A stretch of DNA of 64,000 bases from positions 1-64,000 of the forward strand of contig JADLDB010000072.1 in NCBI GenBank assembly GCA_020846875.1, given 5' to 3'. The notes beneath the pieces are model-generated. The model had not been told where the DNA came from. It did no database searches and saw only the letters and a list, made by a program, of their open reading frames with translations. The translations under genes were made by a program, and so were the position numbers. Shown here one piece after another: positions 10,601 through 19,116 of this stretch. Every line of letters starts with the position of its first letter. Position 1 is the first letter of the stretch. Origin of the DNA: Myxococcales bacterium (GTDB lineage Bacteria; Myxococcota; Myxococcia; Myxococcales; Myxococcaceae).

Positions 10601-10622
10601 CCTCTCCCCATCGGGGCAGAGG
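10601..10622. terminator. GC-rich hairpin after the dipeptidase gene
   Basis: CCTCTCCCC and GGGGCAGAGG can pair into a nine-base stem with one bulged C around a three-base loop, twelve bases after the dipeptidase stop. No T-run follows, so it is either a U-less terminator or a small extragenic repeat. Confidence 0.4.
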
Positions 10623-10716
10623 CCAGGCAGAGGGGAAGTCGACCACTCGCGCAGCCGTCCCGACCGTTCACTGCAGGGAGCTGCGCTCGACTCTCCCGAG
10701 GCGCGTTACTCCCGGC

Positions 10717-11868
10717 ATGAGACGCGCGAAGCGGCTTGGCGTGACGTTGCTGGGGTTGCTGCTGCTGACAGCCTTGCGGGTCGGGGCGTGCACCACCACC
10801 TCCCGCGGCGACGCGGAGGCGCGCCTGGCCTACCTCGCCCAGCGCATCGACGCGAAGACGCTGCCCGGGGTTGCGCCCGGGCACCCCTTCGACGGCGAGT
10901 GGCAGCTCGTCTCGCTGTCGATGGCGGTGGTGGCGGCGACGAACCTCGCGGTGGAGTACCCGGACTCGCGGGGCGCGCGCGCGGCGCAGGTCTCCGCGTG
11001 GACCAAGCGCCTCCTCGACGACGACGTGCGCGCCTACGACGTGACGCAGTGGCGGAGCGATCCGCTGGAGCTCTCCCGTGCGGACGGCCACGCCGGCTAC
11101 CTGGGCCACGCGGCGGTGGCGCTGGGGGCCGCCTGCCTGCTGGAGGCGCCGCGCGACGAGGCGCTGCACGCCCGCCTCGTCGACGCGTTGGCCCGGCGGC
11201 TGGACGCCTCCCCCACGGGGCTCATCGAGACCTACCCCGGCGAGACGTACGTGCCGGACAACGTGGTGGTGCTTGCGGGCATCGCGCTCTTCGACCGCTG
11301 TACCGGCCGGCCCGCGCACGCGGCGACCATCACCCGCTGGCGGAGCCTCGCGCAGGAGCGCTGGACCGACCCAGCCAACGGCCTGTTGGTCTTCGCGCCC
11401 GGCCAGCGCGCGCGCGGCTCCGGGGCGGCGTGGAACGCCTTCTACCTGCCCTTCGTCGACGAAGCCTTCGCGGCGGACCAGGCGGCGCGCACCTGGCACA
11501 CCTTCGGCGATCGCGCCCTCTTCGGCCTCCTCCACGGGATTCGCGAGCGGCCCTCGGGCGACGACAGCGGCGGCGACGTGGACTCGGGGCCGCTCGTCTT
11601 CGGCGTCTCGCCTTCGGCCACCGGCTTCATGCTGGGGCCCGCGCGGCTCTTCCACGAGGAGGCGCGCGTCGCCGGCGTCCTCACCACCGCGGAGTTGGTG
11701 GGCTTGAGCTTCGGCGTGTCGGAGCGCCGCTACCTCTTCAGCCCTCTCGTGGGCGACGCCATCACCCTGGCAGCGAAGACGCTCACCCGTTGGCCGGCCT
11801 CGCAGGAGAAGGCCGCCACTCGTCCCACTCCACCTGGAAGGTGCCCGAGGCATCGGTGCGCGGGCTGA
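10717..11868 (+). CDS. Secreted helical-barrel-like protein
   Basis: The family is not recognised with confidence. The N-terminus has a clear signal peptide (VTLLGLLLLTALRVGACTTT), possibly a lipoprotein signal with Cys as the first mature residue. The body alternates amphipathic helices with Gly/Pro/Asp loops such as GETYVPDNVVVLAG and WTDPANGLLVFAPG, a layout seen in alpha/alpha-toroid enzymes; a linalool dehydratase/isomerase-like fold is a weak guess only. ATG at 10717 is chosen because it starts directly before the signal. The last 20-odd residues after LTRWP are Pro/Arg-rich and unlike the rest. They are read out of sequence that also encodes a plausible protein tail on the other strand (11783-11941), so the 3' end may have been altered by a rearrangement. 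Confidence 0.65.
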   Translation: MRRAKRLGVTLLGLLLLTALRVGACTTTSRGDAEARLAYLAQRIDAKTLPGVAPGHPFDGEWQLVSLSMAVVAATNLAVEYPDSRGARAAQVSAWTKRLLDDDVRAYDVTQWRSDPLELSRADGHAGYLGHAAVALGAACLLEAPRDEALHARLVDALARRLDASPTGLIETYPGETYVPDNVVVLAGIALFDRCTGRPAHAATITRWRSLAQERWTDPANGLLVFAPGQRARGSGAAWNAFYLPFVDEAFAADQAARTWHTFGDRALFGLLHGIRERPSGDDSGGDVDSGPLVFGVSPSATGFMLGPARLFHEEARVAGVLTTAELVGLSFGVSERRYLFSPLVGDAITLAAKTLTRWPASQEKAATRPTPPGRCPRHRCAG

Positions 11869-11941
11869 GGGACACGCGCACGTTCCTCAGCGCCCACCTC
11901 AGCGCCCAGCTGGGCTCCGCATCCTTCTGGGGGCGGACGGG
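11783..11941 (-). pseudogene. 3' remnant of a lost minus-strand gene
   Basis: The minus strand is open for 52 codons between a TAG at 11942 and a TGA at 11783 and has no usable start codon. The translation is strikingly protein-like: it includes RNVRVSLSPRTDASGTFQVE followed by WDEW, with balanced composition and GC-rich third positions. A 12-base tandem duplication inside it yields WALRWALR. It overlaps the odd C-terminus of the gene at 10717 and sits right before the lipoprotein gene at 11956. The simplest reading is the tail of a decayed gene; a chance open frame is possible. Confidence 0.35.
11885..11908. repeat. 12-base perfect tandem duplication
   Basis: CCTCAGCGCCCA occurs twice head to tail, with no mismatch, inside the putative minus-strand remnant. 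It keeps that reading frame intact. Confidence 0.8.
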
Positions 11942-11955
11942 CTACAAGCGGGGCC

Positions 11956-13125
11956 ATGCGCGCGCTCGGGCTCGTGGGGCTCTGCTTCGTCGTGGTCGGC
12001 TGCAAGAAGCCTTCGGCGGAGGTGCCCGGGCCGGATGCGGTTGGCGCGGCGAAGGCGTCCGGGCCGGCGAAGCCCGTCGTCGCGTTTCCAGTCGCGCCGT
12101 CCACGCTGTCCGTCTTCGCGCCGGTGGAGAAGGCGTGCGAGTGGCGCGCGGTGGAGCCGGTGGCGGGCGTCACCCGCGTCATTGCGTCGCTGCCGGGCAG
12201 TTGCGTGGGCGCGCGCGTCTCCTTTGGCCCCGACGCGTCGAAGGCGGTGGTGTGGTTCGACCCCTGGCACGTGCAGCGGCCCGGGTACTTCGCGCAGACG
12301 GCCTCGGCGCCCGGCTACCCGGAGGAGAAGGCCGACGAGCAGGCCAGGCCGCGGGCCTTCATCGTGTCGACGAAGGACGGGAAGGTGGAGCCGCTGCCCC
12401 TGCCCGCGCTGGCCGGCCAGAAGCTGACCGACGTGGGGGTGACGGCGGACGGCGCGGTGCTGGCCTTCCTGGAGGAAGGGCTGTCCGACGAGGTGCGCGA
12501 GAGGGGCACCGTCACTCTCGGCGCCGAGACGTTCGACCTGACGCAGTTCACGGAAGGACTGCCGGAGTTGGCGCACGCGTACCGCTTCCAGGCGGGGAAG
12601 TGGACGCGGGCAGAGACGAAGGCGACCACCACCGGCTGGGACTACGCGTTGGGGGTGCAGGCGCTCGACGTCTTCCGGAAGGTGGGCGCGCGGAGCGTCG
12701 AGCTCTCCTCGGCGCACGCCCAGGGAGACGTGTTGGAAGGCGGCGCGCTGGCGGCGCTCAAGCCGCTGGCGCCGAAGAAGGCGGCGAGCCCGGACGACGG
12801 CCATTGGATCTTCCTCGGTGTGGGGAGCGCGCGCGTCTACGCGTGGGAGGTGACGGGCGAGCTCGCGTACACCACCGGCCTCGTCGCCGCCGGGAGTCCG
12901 CCGAAGGTGCTGGCGAAGCTGGGCTTCACCGACGGCGACCTGGTGTCCCTGCGCTCGAGCGCGTCCTTCCTGCTGGTGACCTCGGCGGACGTGGGCACGC
13001 ACCCGCGGCTGTACGAGCTGCCGTCGGCGAAGCTGCTCTTCGCGTCGGACTCCGCGCGCGGAGTCACCTTCTGGCCGACCGCCATCGTCTCGACGGGCCA
13101 CGAAGCGAGCCGCCCTCCGCCGTGA
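11956..13125 (+). CDS. Predicted lipoprotein, possible beta-propeller
   Basis: The 389-residue product starts with a textbook lipoprotein signal, MRALGLVGLCFVVVGC, followed by a Lys/Pro/Ala linker. The mature part contains repeated short strands with Gly-Asp turns (DVGVTADGAVLAFLEEG, DDGHWIFLGVGSARVY, DGDLVSLRSSASFLLVTSAD), which resembles a WD40/TolB-like propeller, but no family was recognised. The ending EASRPPP follows a region that looks complete. It is transcribed towards the PHP-domain gene at 13278, with an 11-base inverted repeat between them. Envelope location is well supported; the function is unknown. Confidence 0.75.
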   Translation: MRALGLVGLCFVVVGCKKPSAEVPGPDAVGAAKASGPAKPVVAFPVAPSTLSVFAPVEKACEWRAVEPVAGVTRVIASLPGSCVGARVSFGPDASKAVVWFDPWHVQRPGYFAQTASAPGYPEEKADEQARPRAFIVSTKDGKVEPLPLPALAGQKLTDVGVTADGAVLAFLEEGLSDEVRERGTVTLGAETFDLTQFTEGLPELAHAYRFQAGKWTRAETKATTTGWDYALGVQALDVFRKVGARSVELSSAHAQGDVLEGGALAALKPLAPKKAASPDDGHWIFLGVGSARVYAWEVTGELAYTTGLVAAGSPPKVLAKLGFTDGDLVSLRSSASFLLVTSADVGTHPRLYELPSAKLLFASDSARGVTFWPTAIVSTGHEASRPPP

Positions 13126-13140
13126 GGGAGCCCGGCCGCC

Positions 13141-13187
13141 CTTGTGGTGCGAATACGACCGCTGGGCGAACGAAAACGCACCACAAG
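13141..13187. terminator. 11-base perfect inverted repeat between convergent genes
   Basis: CTTGTGGTGCG at 13141 is the exact reverse complement of CGCACCACAAG ending at 13187, with 25 bases between. It lies 15 bases after one stop and 90 bases from the other. It may be a bidirectional terminator, but the long loop and lack of a T-run leave a protein-binding site open. Confidence 0.4.
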
Positions 13188-13277
13188 CGCGAGTGAGTCA
13201 CGGGCCCGCGGGAAGAGGGGCTGGTGGGGAAGCGCAGCTCGCCCGCCCCTTCGCCGACCGCGTCCCTGGAGCGCTCT

Positions 13278-16200
13278 TCAGTGCCTTCCGTGACTGCAGC
13301 CCAGCACGCGCTCGAGCGCCCCGGCGAACTCCGCGGCTCCAGGCACCCTGCGCGGCCCCAGCGCTTCCGGAGCCGGCTTCGGCGCCACGGACAGCGCCTG
13401 CCCCTTGAGGGGGAAGTCGTCGTACGCGCCGCTGCCATCCGCGTCGACGAGGATCGCGTTCGACAGCGCCCACGGCCGCGAGTCATCGAGCGGGGACATG
13501 GTGCGGCTCGAGCCCACCGCGCGGACCATCACCACGTACCAGGTGTCCGCGGTGGGGGTGACCTCGAAGCGGGCGGTCACGTGCACGCGCCGGGCGTTGG
13601 TCCCCGGCACCGCCTCCACGGTGAGGTTGGCCGGGTCCAGCTCCTGCTTCTGGAGGACGCGGCTCTCGGGCCAGCTTCCGTTCGGCTCGCCGTTGACGGC
13701 CTCGCGGCCGGTGGCGTGCGTGTACAGCTCGACGCGGTCGAACTGCACCCACTCGGGGGCTTGCACGTCGGCGACCAGCTCCAGCTTCTCGCCGGCGGCC
13801 ACGTCGACGGGCACCGTGTCGCCGAGGGACGCCTCCGGCCCCACGGGCTGTCCGCCGGCGGTGAGGCGGCGCGCCTTGACGGACAGGAACGGCCCGTTGC
13901 CGACGAAGACCTTGTGGGCCCGCGCGGCCTCGGCGAAGGCGGAAGCAGAGAAGTCCCTGGTCGCGTCGGTGCCGGTCTGCACCCAGGTGCGGGAGTAACC
14001 TCCCTCGTCGGCGAAGGCCTTGTGGGTGTCGGACACGCCGGTGGCGGTGCGCACCGTCCCGCGCGAGAGGAACGTCATCCAGTCGTTCACCACCTCGAGC
14101 TGTGGGCTGCTGCCGTTGGCGACCTCCACCCCGTCGAAGGCGTCGCCCAGGAGCTTCGTGTTGCTGGCGGTGGCGTCGGGCGCGGGTGCCATGCGGAAGG
14201 CGGTGGGGTCGGCGTGCGTGGCCAGGGTAGCGGTGTCCACCTTGAGCTGGCTGAGCGAGCCGCCGCCGCCGCGCGGGTGGTTGAGCTGCACGAAGGCGCC
14301 GGGGAAGGCCGCCTTGAGACCGGGGAACAGCTCACTCAGGCGCAGGGTGGGGCCCTCGCCGCCGGCGTGGTCGAAGGCGCCGCCGTTGGGCTTCGACGGG
14401 TCGCGGGTGAGGTTCAAGGCGTTGAAGTGGCCGTAGGTGAAGGTGGTGACCTCCTCGCCGATGAGCGAGGCGATGAAGTCCTCGGCGCCGAGGTCTCGGA
14501 TGACGGGGGCGTAGTCGAAGATCACCTCGTGATCCGTGCTGATCATCACGTCGACGCCCTCGGCGAGGAAGTTGGCGACGCGCACCTCGTTGGGCACCAG
14601 CGAGTCGGTGCTGTTGATGGCGTGCACGTGGAAGTCACCGGACTGCCAGCCGGCGGAGTCGACGACGCGCTCCAGGGAAGCCTCCAGCACCACGTCGGCG
14701 TCGGTGGTGAGGTCGACCTGCCGGCCCAGCGGGTAGGTGTCCGGCCAGAGGTTGAATTCGGGGCCACGGCTCACCAGCACCTCATAGCGGCCGGGCGGCA
14801 CCTGCACGTCCACCCGGCCCGACGGGGGCACGAAGGCGATGGCCGCGGGGCTGCCGGGCAGCTTCTCCAGCAGGTAGTGGCTCTTCCAGGTGTCCTGGCT
14901 GAAGGGGCACGGGCCCAGGCACCGCACCGTCACCTTGGCGGGCATGGGCGCGCCGGCGGGGCTGGCCACCTTCACCGTCAGCGTGCGCGAGGGCTCCAGC
15001 GTCACCGTCGTGTCGTGAGCGCCTCCCTCGGTGACCGTCACCATCGCCGCAGGGCCGACCAGGTGCCCTTCCTTCGCCGCCGCCAGCCGGTAGGTGCCGG
15101 GCGCCAGGCGCACGCTGCCCTTTCCGCTCGCCTCGGTCTCCAGCACCGTCACCAGGCGCTCCTTGGCCACGTCCACCACGGACACGCGCGCGGCGTCCAC
15201 CGGGGTGCCGGCCAGGGTGGCCGTCACGTTCACCACGCCCGAGGGCGCGCCGTCGAGCGCGAGCCACGCCGAGGACACGCCGGCGAGATCGCGCGCGATG
15301 ACCAGATCGCGCAGGTAGCTGCGGGACTGGCCGGCGCGGATGAGGAAGGTGCCGGGACGGGTTCGCGCGTCGGGATCGGTCCAGGTCAGCACGCCGCTCA
15401 AGCTCTCGCCCTCCACCACGCTGCCCACCACGCCGCCGTAGCCCATGGTGGCGTTGGCCACGACGGGCTTCGAAGGATCCGCCAGTTGGTAGCTGCGCAG
15501 GCCGTAGGACACGCCGTCGCCCTGCGCGGCCACCCAGGGCGAGGGGTCGAGCAGGCAGCCGGCGGTGCCGAAGCCGTTGGCGCAGCCGCCGGGGTTGAAG
15601 AACTCCATCGAGCCGCGGAAGTCGGTCAAGTCGATGAGCGGCGCCGACACCGGGCTCGTCCCGTCGTTGCAGAAGGCCGTCAGCATGCGCACCCGCGACT
15701 CGCCGGGGGACAGCACGTAGTAGGTGGTGACGCGCACCGGCAGCGGCACGTCCGGGTCCACCACGAAGCTGACGTTGCCCAGCTCCGCCTGGACGATGGC
15801 CTTCAAGTTGAGCAGGTCGTGCGGCACGTCGTCGCCCGACGCCGCCACCACCGCCGGGCCGCCCGTGGAGCCGTCCGAGAGGATTTCGACGTCGGTGACG
15901 CGCGTCACCCGGCCCAGCGCGTAGGCCAGCGCCATGCGGCCGAACTGATCACGCCCGCCTTCGCCCGCGGCGCGCACCAGATCCGCGTCGATGATGCCGC
16001 CGCCGTACAGGGTGGGGCCCACGGTGCGGCCGGGCTTCTCCACCACCACCCGCACCTGGTCGTTCTGCAGCAGCACGTCGCCCGGGGTGGCGGTCGCCGT
16101 CTGTCCGCCGATGAGCTGGCCGGCTGCGTCAATGGCGCGCGCGCTCGCGCCGGTGCCGGACTGGGAGAAGAGGCCCGTCGCAGCGAGGTCGACGACGCAG

Positions 16201-16301
16201 CGCTTGGGGTTCACCGTCGGGCCCCCGCCGCCCTCCCTCGCGCACGAAGACAACAGCACTGCCGCCGCAGCGGCGACGAGGACGCGGGAAGCCTGGGACA
16301 T
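13278..16301 (-). CDS. PHP-domain (CehA/McbA-like) lipoprotein
   Basis: The product is 1007 residues long with a lipoprotein signal (VLVAAAAAVLLSSCA). ATG at 16301 is chosen because CGGAG lies seven bases upstream and the signal begins there; in-frame codons further upstream lack this. Residues 380-550 look like Ig/carboxypeptidase-regulatory-like beta domains. From about 555 there is a PHP metallophosphoesterase-like domain of the CehA/McbA type: GDFHVHAINSTDS, then STDHE near 590, GEEVTTFTYGHFNAL, QLNHPRGG near 672, and VSDTHKAF near 757, which provide the His/Asp/Glu metal ligands. Members hydrolyse phosphoesters or carbamates, but the substrate here cannot be told. The lipid anchor puts it in the envelope facing outward or the periplasm. 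No transporter or phosphate genes flank it. Confidence 0.85.
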   Translation of the reverse strand: MSQASRVLVAAAAAVLLSSCAREGGGGPTVNPKRCVVDLAATGLFSQSGTGASARAIDAAGQLIGGQTATATPGDVLLQNDQVRVVVEKPGRTVGPTLYGGGIIDADLVRAAGEGGRDQFGRMALAYALGRVTRVTDVEILSDGSTGGPAVVAASGDDVPHDLLNLKAIVQAELGNVSFVVDPDVPLPVRVTTYYVLSPGESRVRMLTAFCNDGTSPVSAPLIDLTDFRGSMEFFNPGGCANGFGTAGCLLDPSPWVAAQGDGVSYGLRSYQLADPSKPVVANATMGYGGVVGSVVEGESLSGVLTWTDPDARTRPGTFLIRAGQSRSYLRDLVIARDLAGVSSAWLALDGAPSGVVNVTATLAGTPVDAARVSVVDVAKERLVTVLETEASGKGSVRLAPGTYRLAAAKEGHLVGPAAMVTVTEGGAHDTTVTLEPSRTLTVKVASPAGAPMPAKVTVRCLGPCPFSQDTWKSHYLLEKLPGSPAAIAFVPPSGRVDVQVPPGRYEVLVSRGPEFNLWPDTYPLGRQVDLTTDADVVLEASLERVVDSAGWQSGDFHVHAINSTDSLVPNEVRVANFLAEGVDVMISTDHEVIFDYAPVIRDLGAEDFIASLIGEEVTTFTYGHFNALNLTRDPSKPNGGAFDHAGGEGPTLRLSELFPGLKAAFPGAFVQLNHPRGGGGSLSQLKVDTATLATHADPTAFRMAPAPDATASNTKLLGDAFDGVEVANGSSPQLEVVNDWMTFLSRGTVRTATGVSDTHKAFADEGGYSRTWVQTGTDATRDFSASAFAEAARAHKVFVGNGPFLSVKARRLTAGGQPVGPEASLGDTVPVDVAAGEKLELVADVQAPEWVQFDRVELYTHATGREAVNGEPNGSWPESRVLQKQELDPANLTVEAVPGTNARRVHVTARFEVTPTADTWYVVMVRAVGSSRTMSPLDDSRPWALSNAILVDADGSGAYDDFPLKGQALSVAPKPAPEALGPRRVPGAAEFAGALERVLGCSHGRH

Positions 16302-16405
16302 CAGGGAACTCCGGTGAGAATCGCGGCCGGATGGTCGCGGAACGCGCGCGTGTACTGTGGAAGCGAGCCCGATTGCTTGCCGCGTCGCGTCACCTCGTGA
16401 TGAAG

Positions 16406-16419
16406 CTGACAAATGTCAG
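16406..16419. promoter_or_regulatory. Operator-like palindrome in divergent promoter region
   Basis: CTGACA-AA-TGTCAG is a perfect 6-base dyad with a two-base spacer. It sits in the 177-base gap between the divergent genes starting at 16301 and 16479, the place expected for a repressor operator. No regulator gene is adjacent. Confidence 0.35.
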
Positions 16420-16478
16420 TGGTTTCAAAGGGCTGTGGCATTGAAACGGCGTCTGCAGCGGGTGTACGGGGCGCGCCC

Positions 16479-17651
16479 ATGTACGACGTGGCGATCATCG
16501 GAGCGGGACCTGGGGGAGCGGCGGCGGCGGTGGCCCTGGGGCAACTCGGCATCACCAACGTGGTGCTGTTCGATCGCGAGGGCTTTCCGCGACACAAGAC
16601 GTGCGGCTCGGGGCTGTCGCCGAACGCGCTCAAGGTGCTCGAGAAGCTGAACCTCCTGTCGGAGGTGAAGACGAAGGGCTACCACATCAACGCGGTGCGG
16701 ATCGTCACGCCGGGCCGGCGGGAGATGGTGATCAAGTCGGACGCCGCGGCGATCGTCTGCCTGCGCGAGGTGTTCGATCACCTGCTGGTACAGCGGGCGC
16801 AGGCGTTGGGCGTGACGCTGAAGACGCCGTTCCGCGCGGACGAGCTGCTCAAGGACGGCGATCGGGTGGTGGGGGTGCGGGGCTTCGACGGCGAGGAGCT
16901 GCGCGCGAAGGTGGTGCTCTGCGCCGACGGGGCCAACTCCATCTTCTCGAAGGATCCCCGGCCGAAGCGCAGCATCGCCACGCTGATGGGCTGGTGGGAC
17001 GACTTCGACTTCGAGCCCAACCGCCTGGACATGATCTTCGACAGGTCGGTGGCGCCCCTCTACGGGTGGCTGTTCCCCGAGGGCGGCCGGCGCGTGAACA
17101 TCGGCATCTGCATCGACGGGCAGGACGAGTCGGGCGAGAAGACGACGAAGAACCTGAAGGCCCTCTTCCAGCAGTTCCTCCAGGATCACTACGCCACGCA
17201 GCTCAAGACGGCCAAGCAGGTGGGGAAGCTGAGAGGGCACCCCATCGTCTACACCACGTGGATCGGCCACCTGACGCAGCCGGGCTCGCTCTTCCTGGGC
17301 GAGGCGGCGCGCCTGACGCACAACGCGACGGGCGAAGGCATCAGCCAGGCGATGGAGTCGGGCGTCTTCGCGGCGGAGGCCTGCGCGCGGGTGCTCAAGG
17401 AAGGGCAGAGCGAGAAGAAGGCCTGGAGCTGGTACACGAACCAGCACCGCAAGCGCTTCACCGGCGCCTTCCTCGCGGGGCACGCGCTGCGGGCGGTGGT
17501 GGACTCCACGCTGCTCGACCACGTGGCGGACGCGTACAACAACCCCACGGTGCGCAGGGCGGTGACGCGGCTCTTGGGTTCGGCGCTGGCGGGCAGCGCG
17601 GTGGGCGTGGGCGAGGTGAAGAGCGCGCTCAAGGAAGACCGCGCGGCGTAG
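16479..17651 (+). CDS. Geranylgeranyl reductase family flavoprotein
   Basis: This 390-residue FAD enzyme has the dinucleotide-binding start YDVAIIGAGPGGAAAA, the family's CGSGLSP motif near residue 45, a central LCADGANS motif, and GEAARLTHNATGEGISQAME, the second FAD-contact region. Relatives reduce isoprenoid double bonds (geranylgeranyl chains of lipids or quinones) or act as related monooxygenases. ATG at 16479 is chosen because the Rossmann strand begins immediately; a GTG-type extension back to 16413 would add a residue string unlike the family. The hydrophobic C-terminus may touch the membrane. It precedes the MEMO gene by 111 bases on the same strand. A menaquinone or archaetidyl-type substrate would be a guess. 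Confidence 0.85.
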   Translation: MYDVAIIGAGPGGAAAAVALGQLGITNVVLFDREGFPRHKTCGSGLSPNALKVLEKLNLLSEVKTKGYHINAVRIVTPGRREMVIKSDAAAIVCLREVFDHLLVQRAQALGVTLKTPFRADELLKDGDRVVGVRGFDGEELRAKVVLCADGANSIFSKDPRPKRSIATLMGWWDDFDFEPNRLDMIFDRSVAPLYGWLFPEGGRRVNIGICIDGQDESGEKTTKNLKALFQQFLQDHYATQLKTAKQVGKLRGHPIVYTTWIGHLTQPGSLFLGEAARLTHNATGEGISQAMESGVFAAEACARVLKEGQSEKKAWSWYTNQHRKRFTGAFLAGHALRAVVDSTLLDHVADAYNNPTVRRAVTRLLGSALAGSAVGVGEVKSALKEDRAA

Positions 17652-17762
17652 GCTGCCGGGCCAGGTCAAGGCGCCCTGCCCGAAGGGGTGCGGCGCGCTT
17701 GTGCCGGGGCGCTTCTGCGCTAGCCAAGGCAGGTGAGCTCGAAGCGACCTCTCGGGGGCCCG

Positions 17763-18557
17763 ATGCGAGTGATGAAGACGGTGCGACCGCCGGCGGTGGC
17801 CGGGGCCTTCTACCCGGCGGATCCTCAGGAGCTGCGGGCGCAGGTGGACGGCCTGCTCGCCGAGGCCCACGCCCAGGCGCTGCGGCCCAAGGTGCTGGTC
17901 GCGCCCCACGCCGGCTACGTCTACTCGGGCCCCATCGCGGCCAGCGCCTACAAGCTGCTGCAGAACCTGAAGCCGAAGCCGACGCGCGTGGTGCTGCTGG
18001 GGCCGGCGCACTCCATGGGCTTTCCCGGCGTCGCGCTGCCGGCGGTGGACGCGTTGCGGACGCCGCTGGGCCTGGTGCCGGTGGATGGAGAGCTGGAGTT
18101 CAAGGCGCTGCAGTTCCCCTTCGTGCTGGACGAGGCGAAGGCCCACGAGCGCGAGCACTCGTTGGAAGTGCACCTGCCCTTCCTGCAGCGCGCGCTGGGC
18201 GACTTCGCCGTGCTGCCCCTGTGCGTGGGGCACGTGAGCGCCGACGACGTGGCCGATCTCCTCGAGGCCGTGTGGGGCGGGCCGGAGACGCTCATCGTCA
18301 TCAGCAGCGATCTCTCGCACTACCTGCCATACGACGAGGCGAGGCGCGTCGACCAGGAGACGGTGGAGTCCATCCTCGAGCTCCAGGTGGAAGCGATGGA
18401 GGGCGAGCGGGCGTGCGGCGCCTTCCCGCTGTCGGGGCTGCTCCTCACCGCGCGGCGCCAGGGGCTCACGCCGACGCTGCTGGACTTGCGAAACTCAGGC
18501 GACACCGCGGGCGACAAGGACCGGGTGGTGGGCTACGCGGCCTTCGCCTTCGCTTGA
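17763..18557 (+). CDS. amrB: AmmeMemoRadiSam system protein B (MEMO family)
   Basis: This is a MEMO-family protein of the LigB-like extradiol dioxygenase superfamily. RPPAVAGAFYPADP at the N-terminus is diagnostic. The conserved active-site positions are present: H49 in APHAGYVYSG, H83 in LGPAHS, and C218 in ERACGAFPLSG, with SSDLSHY near residue 180. ATG at 17763 follows GGGGG closely; ATG at 17772 and GTG at 17733 are alternatives. The reaction is unknown. The gene is followed after 21 bases by the AMMECR1 gene and then the radical SAM gene, the defining order of the AmmeMemoRadiSam cassette. Family and context are sure; biochemistry is open. Confidence 0.93.
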   Translation: MRVMKTVRPPAVAGAFYPADPQELRAQVDGLLAEAHAQALRPKVLVAPHAGYVYSGPIAASAYKLLQNLKPKPTRVVLLGPAHSMGFPGVALPAVDALRTPLGLVPVDGELEFKALQFPFVLDEAKAHEREHSLEVHLPFLQRALGDFAVLPLCVGHVSADDVADLLEAVWGGPETLIVISSDLSHYLPYDEARRVDQETVESILELQVEAMEGERACGAFPLSGLLLTARRQGLTPTLLDLRNSGDTAGDKDRVVGYAAFAFA

Positions 18558-18578
18558 GAAGAAGGAGGCCAAGAGGCG

Positions 18579-19109
18579 ATGCGCGGCGAAGTCCTGCTGG
18601 AGCTGGCGCGCGGCACCCTGCGCGAGTCCTTCGGCGGCCCGAAGGTGGTCGTCCCGGAAGACGCCTGGCTCTACGAGAAGAAGGCGGTGTTCGTCACCCT
18701 GCACAAGGACGGCGACCTGCGTGGGTGCGTGGGCCAGTTGGCGGCACGCCTGCCCCTCTGCGAGGCGGTGCGGAGCGCGGCGAAGGCGGCGGCCTTCCAC
18801 GACGGGCGCTTCCCTCCGCTGCGCGAGACCGAGCTTCCGCAGGTGCACCTCGAGATCTCGGTGCTCTCGGCGCTGGAGCCGCTGGAGGCGGCCACCGAAG
18901 CGGAGGCGCTCCAGGCGATTCGTCCGGGGGTGGACGGGGTGGTGTTGACGCACGGCGCGCGCAGTGGCGTCTTCATCCCCGAGATGTGGAAGCAACTGCC
19001 GGATCCGAACGAGTTCCTCTTCCACCTGAAACGAAAGGCCGGGCTGCCCCAGGCCTGGCAACCGGGGACGCGCGTGGAGCGCTTCACGGCCGAAGTCTGG
19101 GCGGAGTAA
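18579..19109 (+). CDS. amrA: AmmeMemoRadiSam system protein A (AMMECR1 domain)
   Basis: The 176-residue product is a stand-alone AMMECR1 domain. Its hallmark FVTLHKDGDLRGCVGQL matches the family's LRGCIG signature, followed by the AAFHDGRFPPL segment and LEISVLSALEP. The C-terminus matches the usual GVVLTHGARSGVFIPEMWKQ region. The conserved Cys of LRGCVG is present. GAAGGAGG lies upstream of the ATG at a good distance. The domain's activity is not established; it may bind a nucleotide or nucleic acid. Its fixed association with MEMO and a radical SAM protein, 7 bases downstream here, implies a shared modification reaction. Confidence 0.93.
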   Translation: MRGEVLLELARGTLRESFGGPKVVVPEDAWLYEKKAVFVTLHKDGDLRGCVGQLAARLPLCEAVRSAAKAAAFHDGRFPPLRETELPQVHLEISVLSALEPLEAATEAEALQAIRPGVDGVVLTHGARSGVFIPEMWKQLPDPNEFLFHLKRKAGLPQAWQPGTRVERFTAEVWAE

Positions 19110-19116
19110 CGAAGTC

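Noticed and set aside
13224-16400. Long open plus-strand frame opposite the PHP lipoprotein gene
   Set aside because: Composition is His/Gly/Arg-biased with no domain; the minus-strand product has a signal, a ribosome site and metal-ligand motifs.
16479-17651. Start of a carotenoid or other terpenoid gene cluster
   Set aside because: No prenyltransferase, synthase or desaturase gene is nearby; only the single flavoprotein is present.
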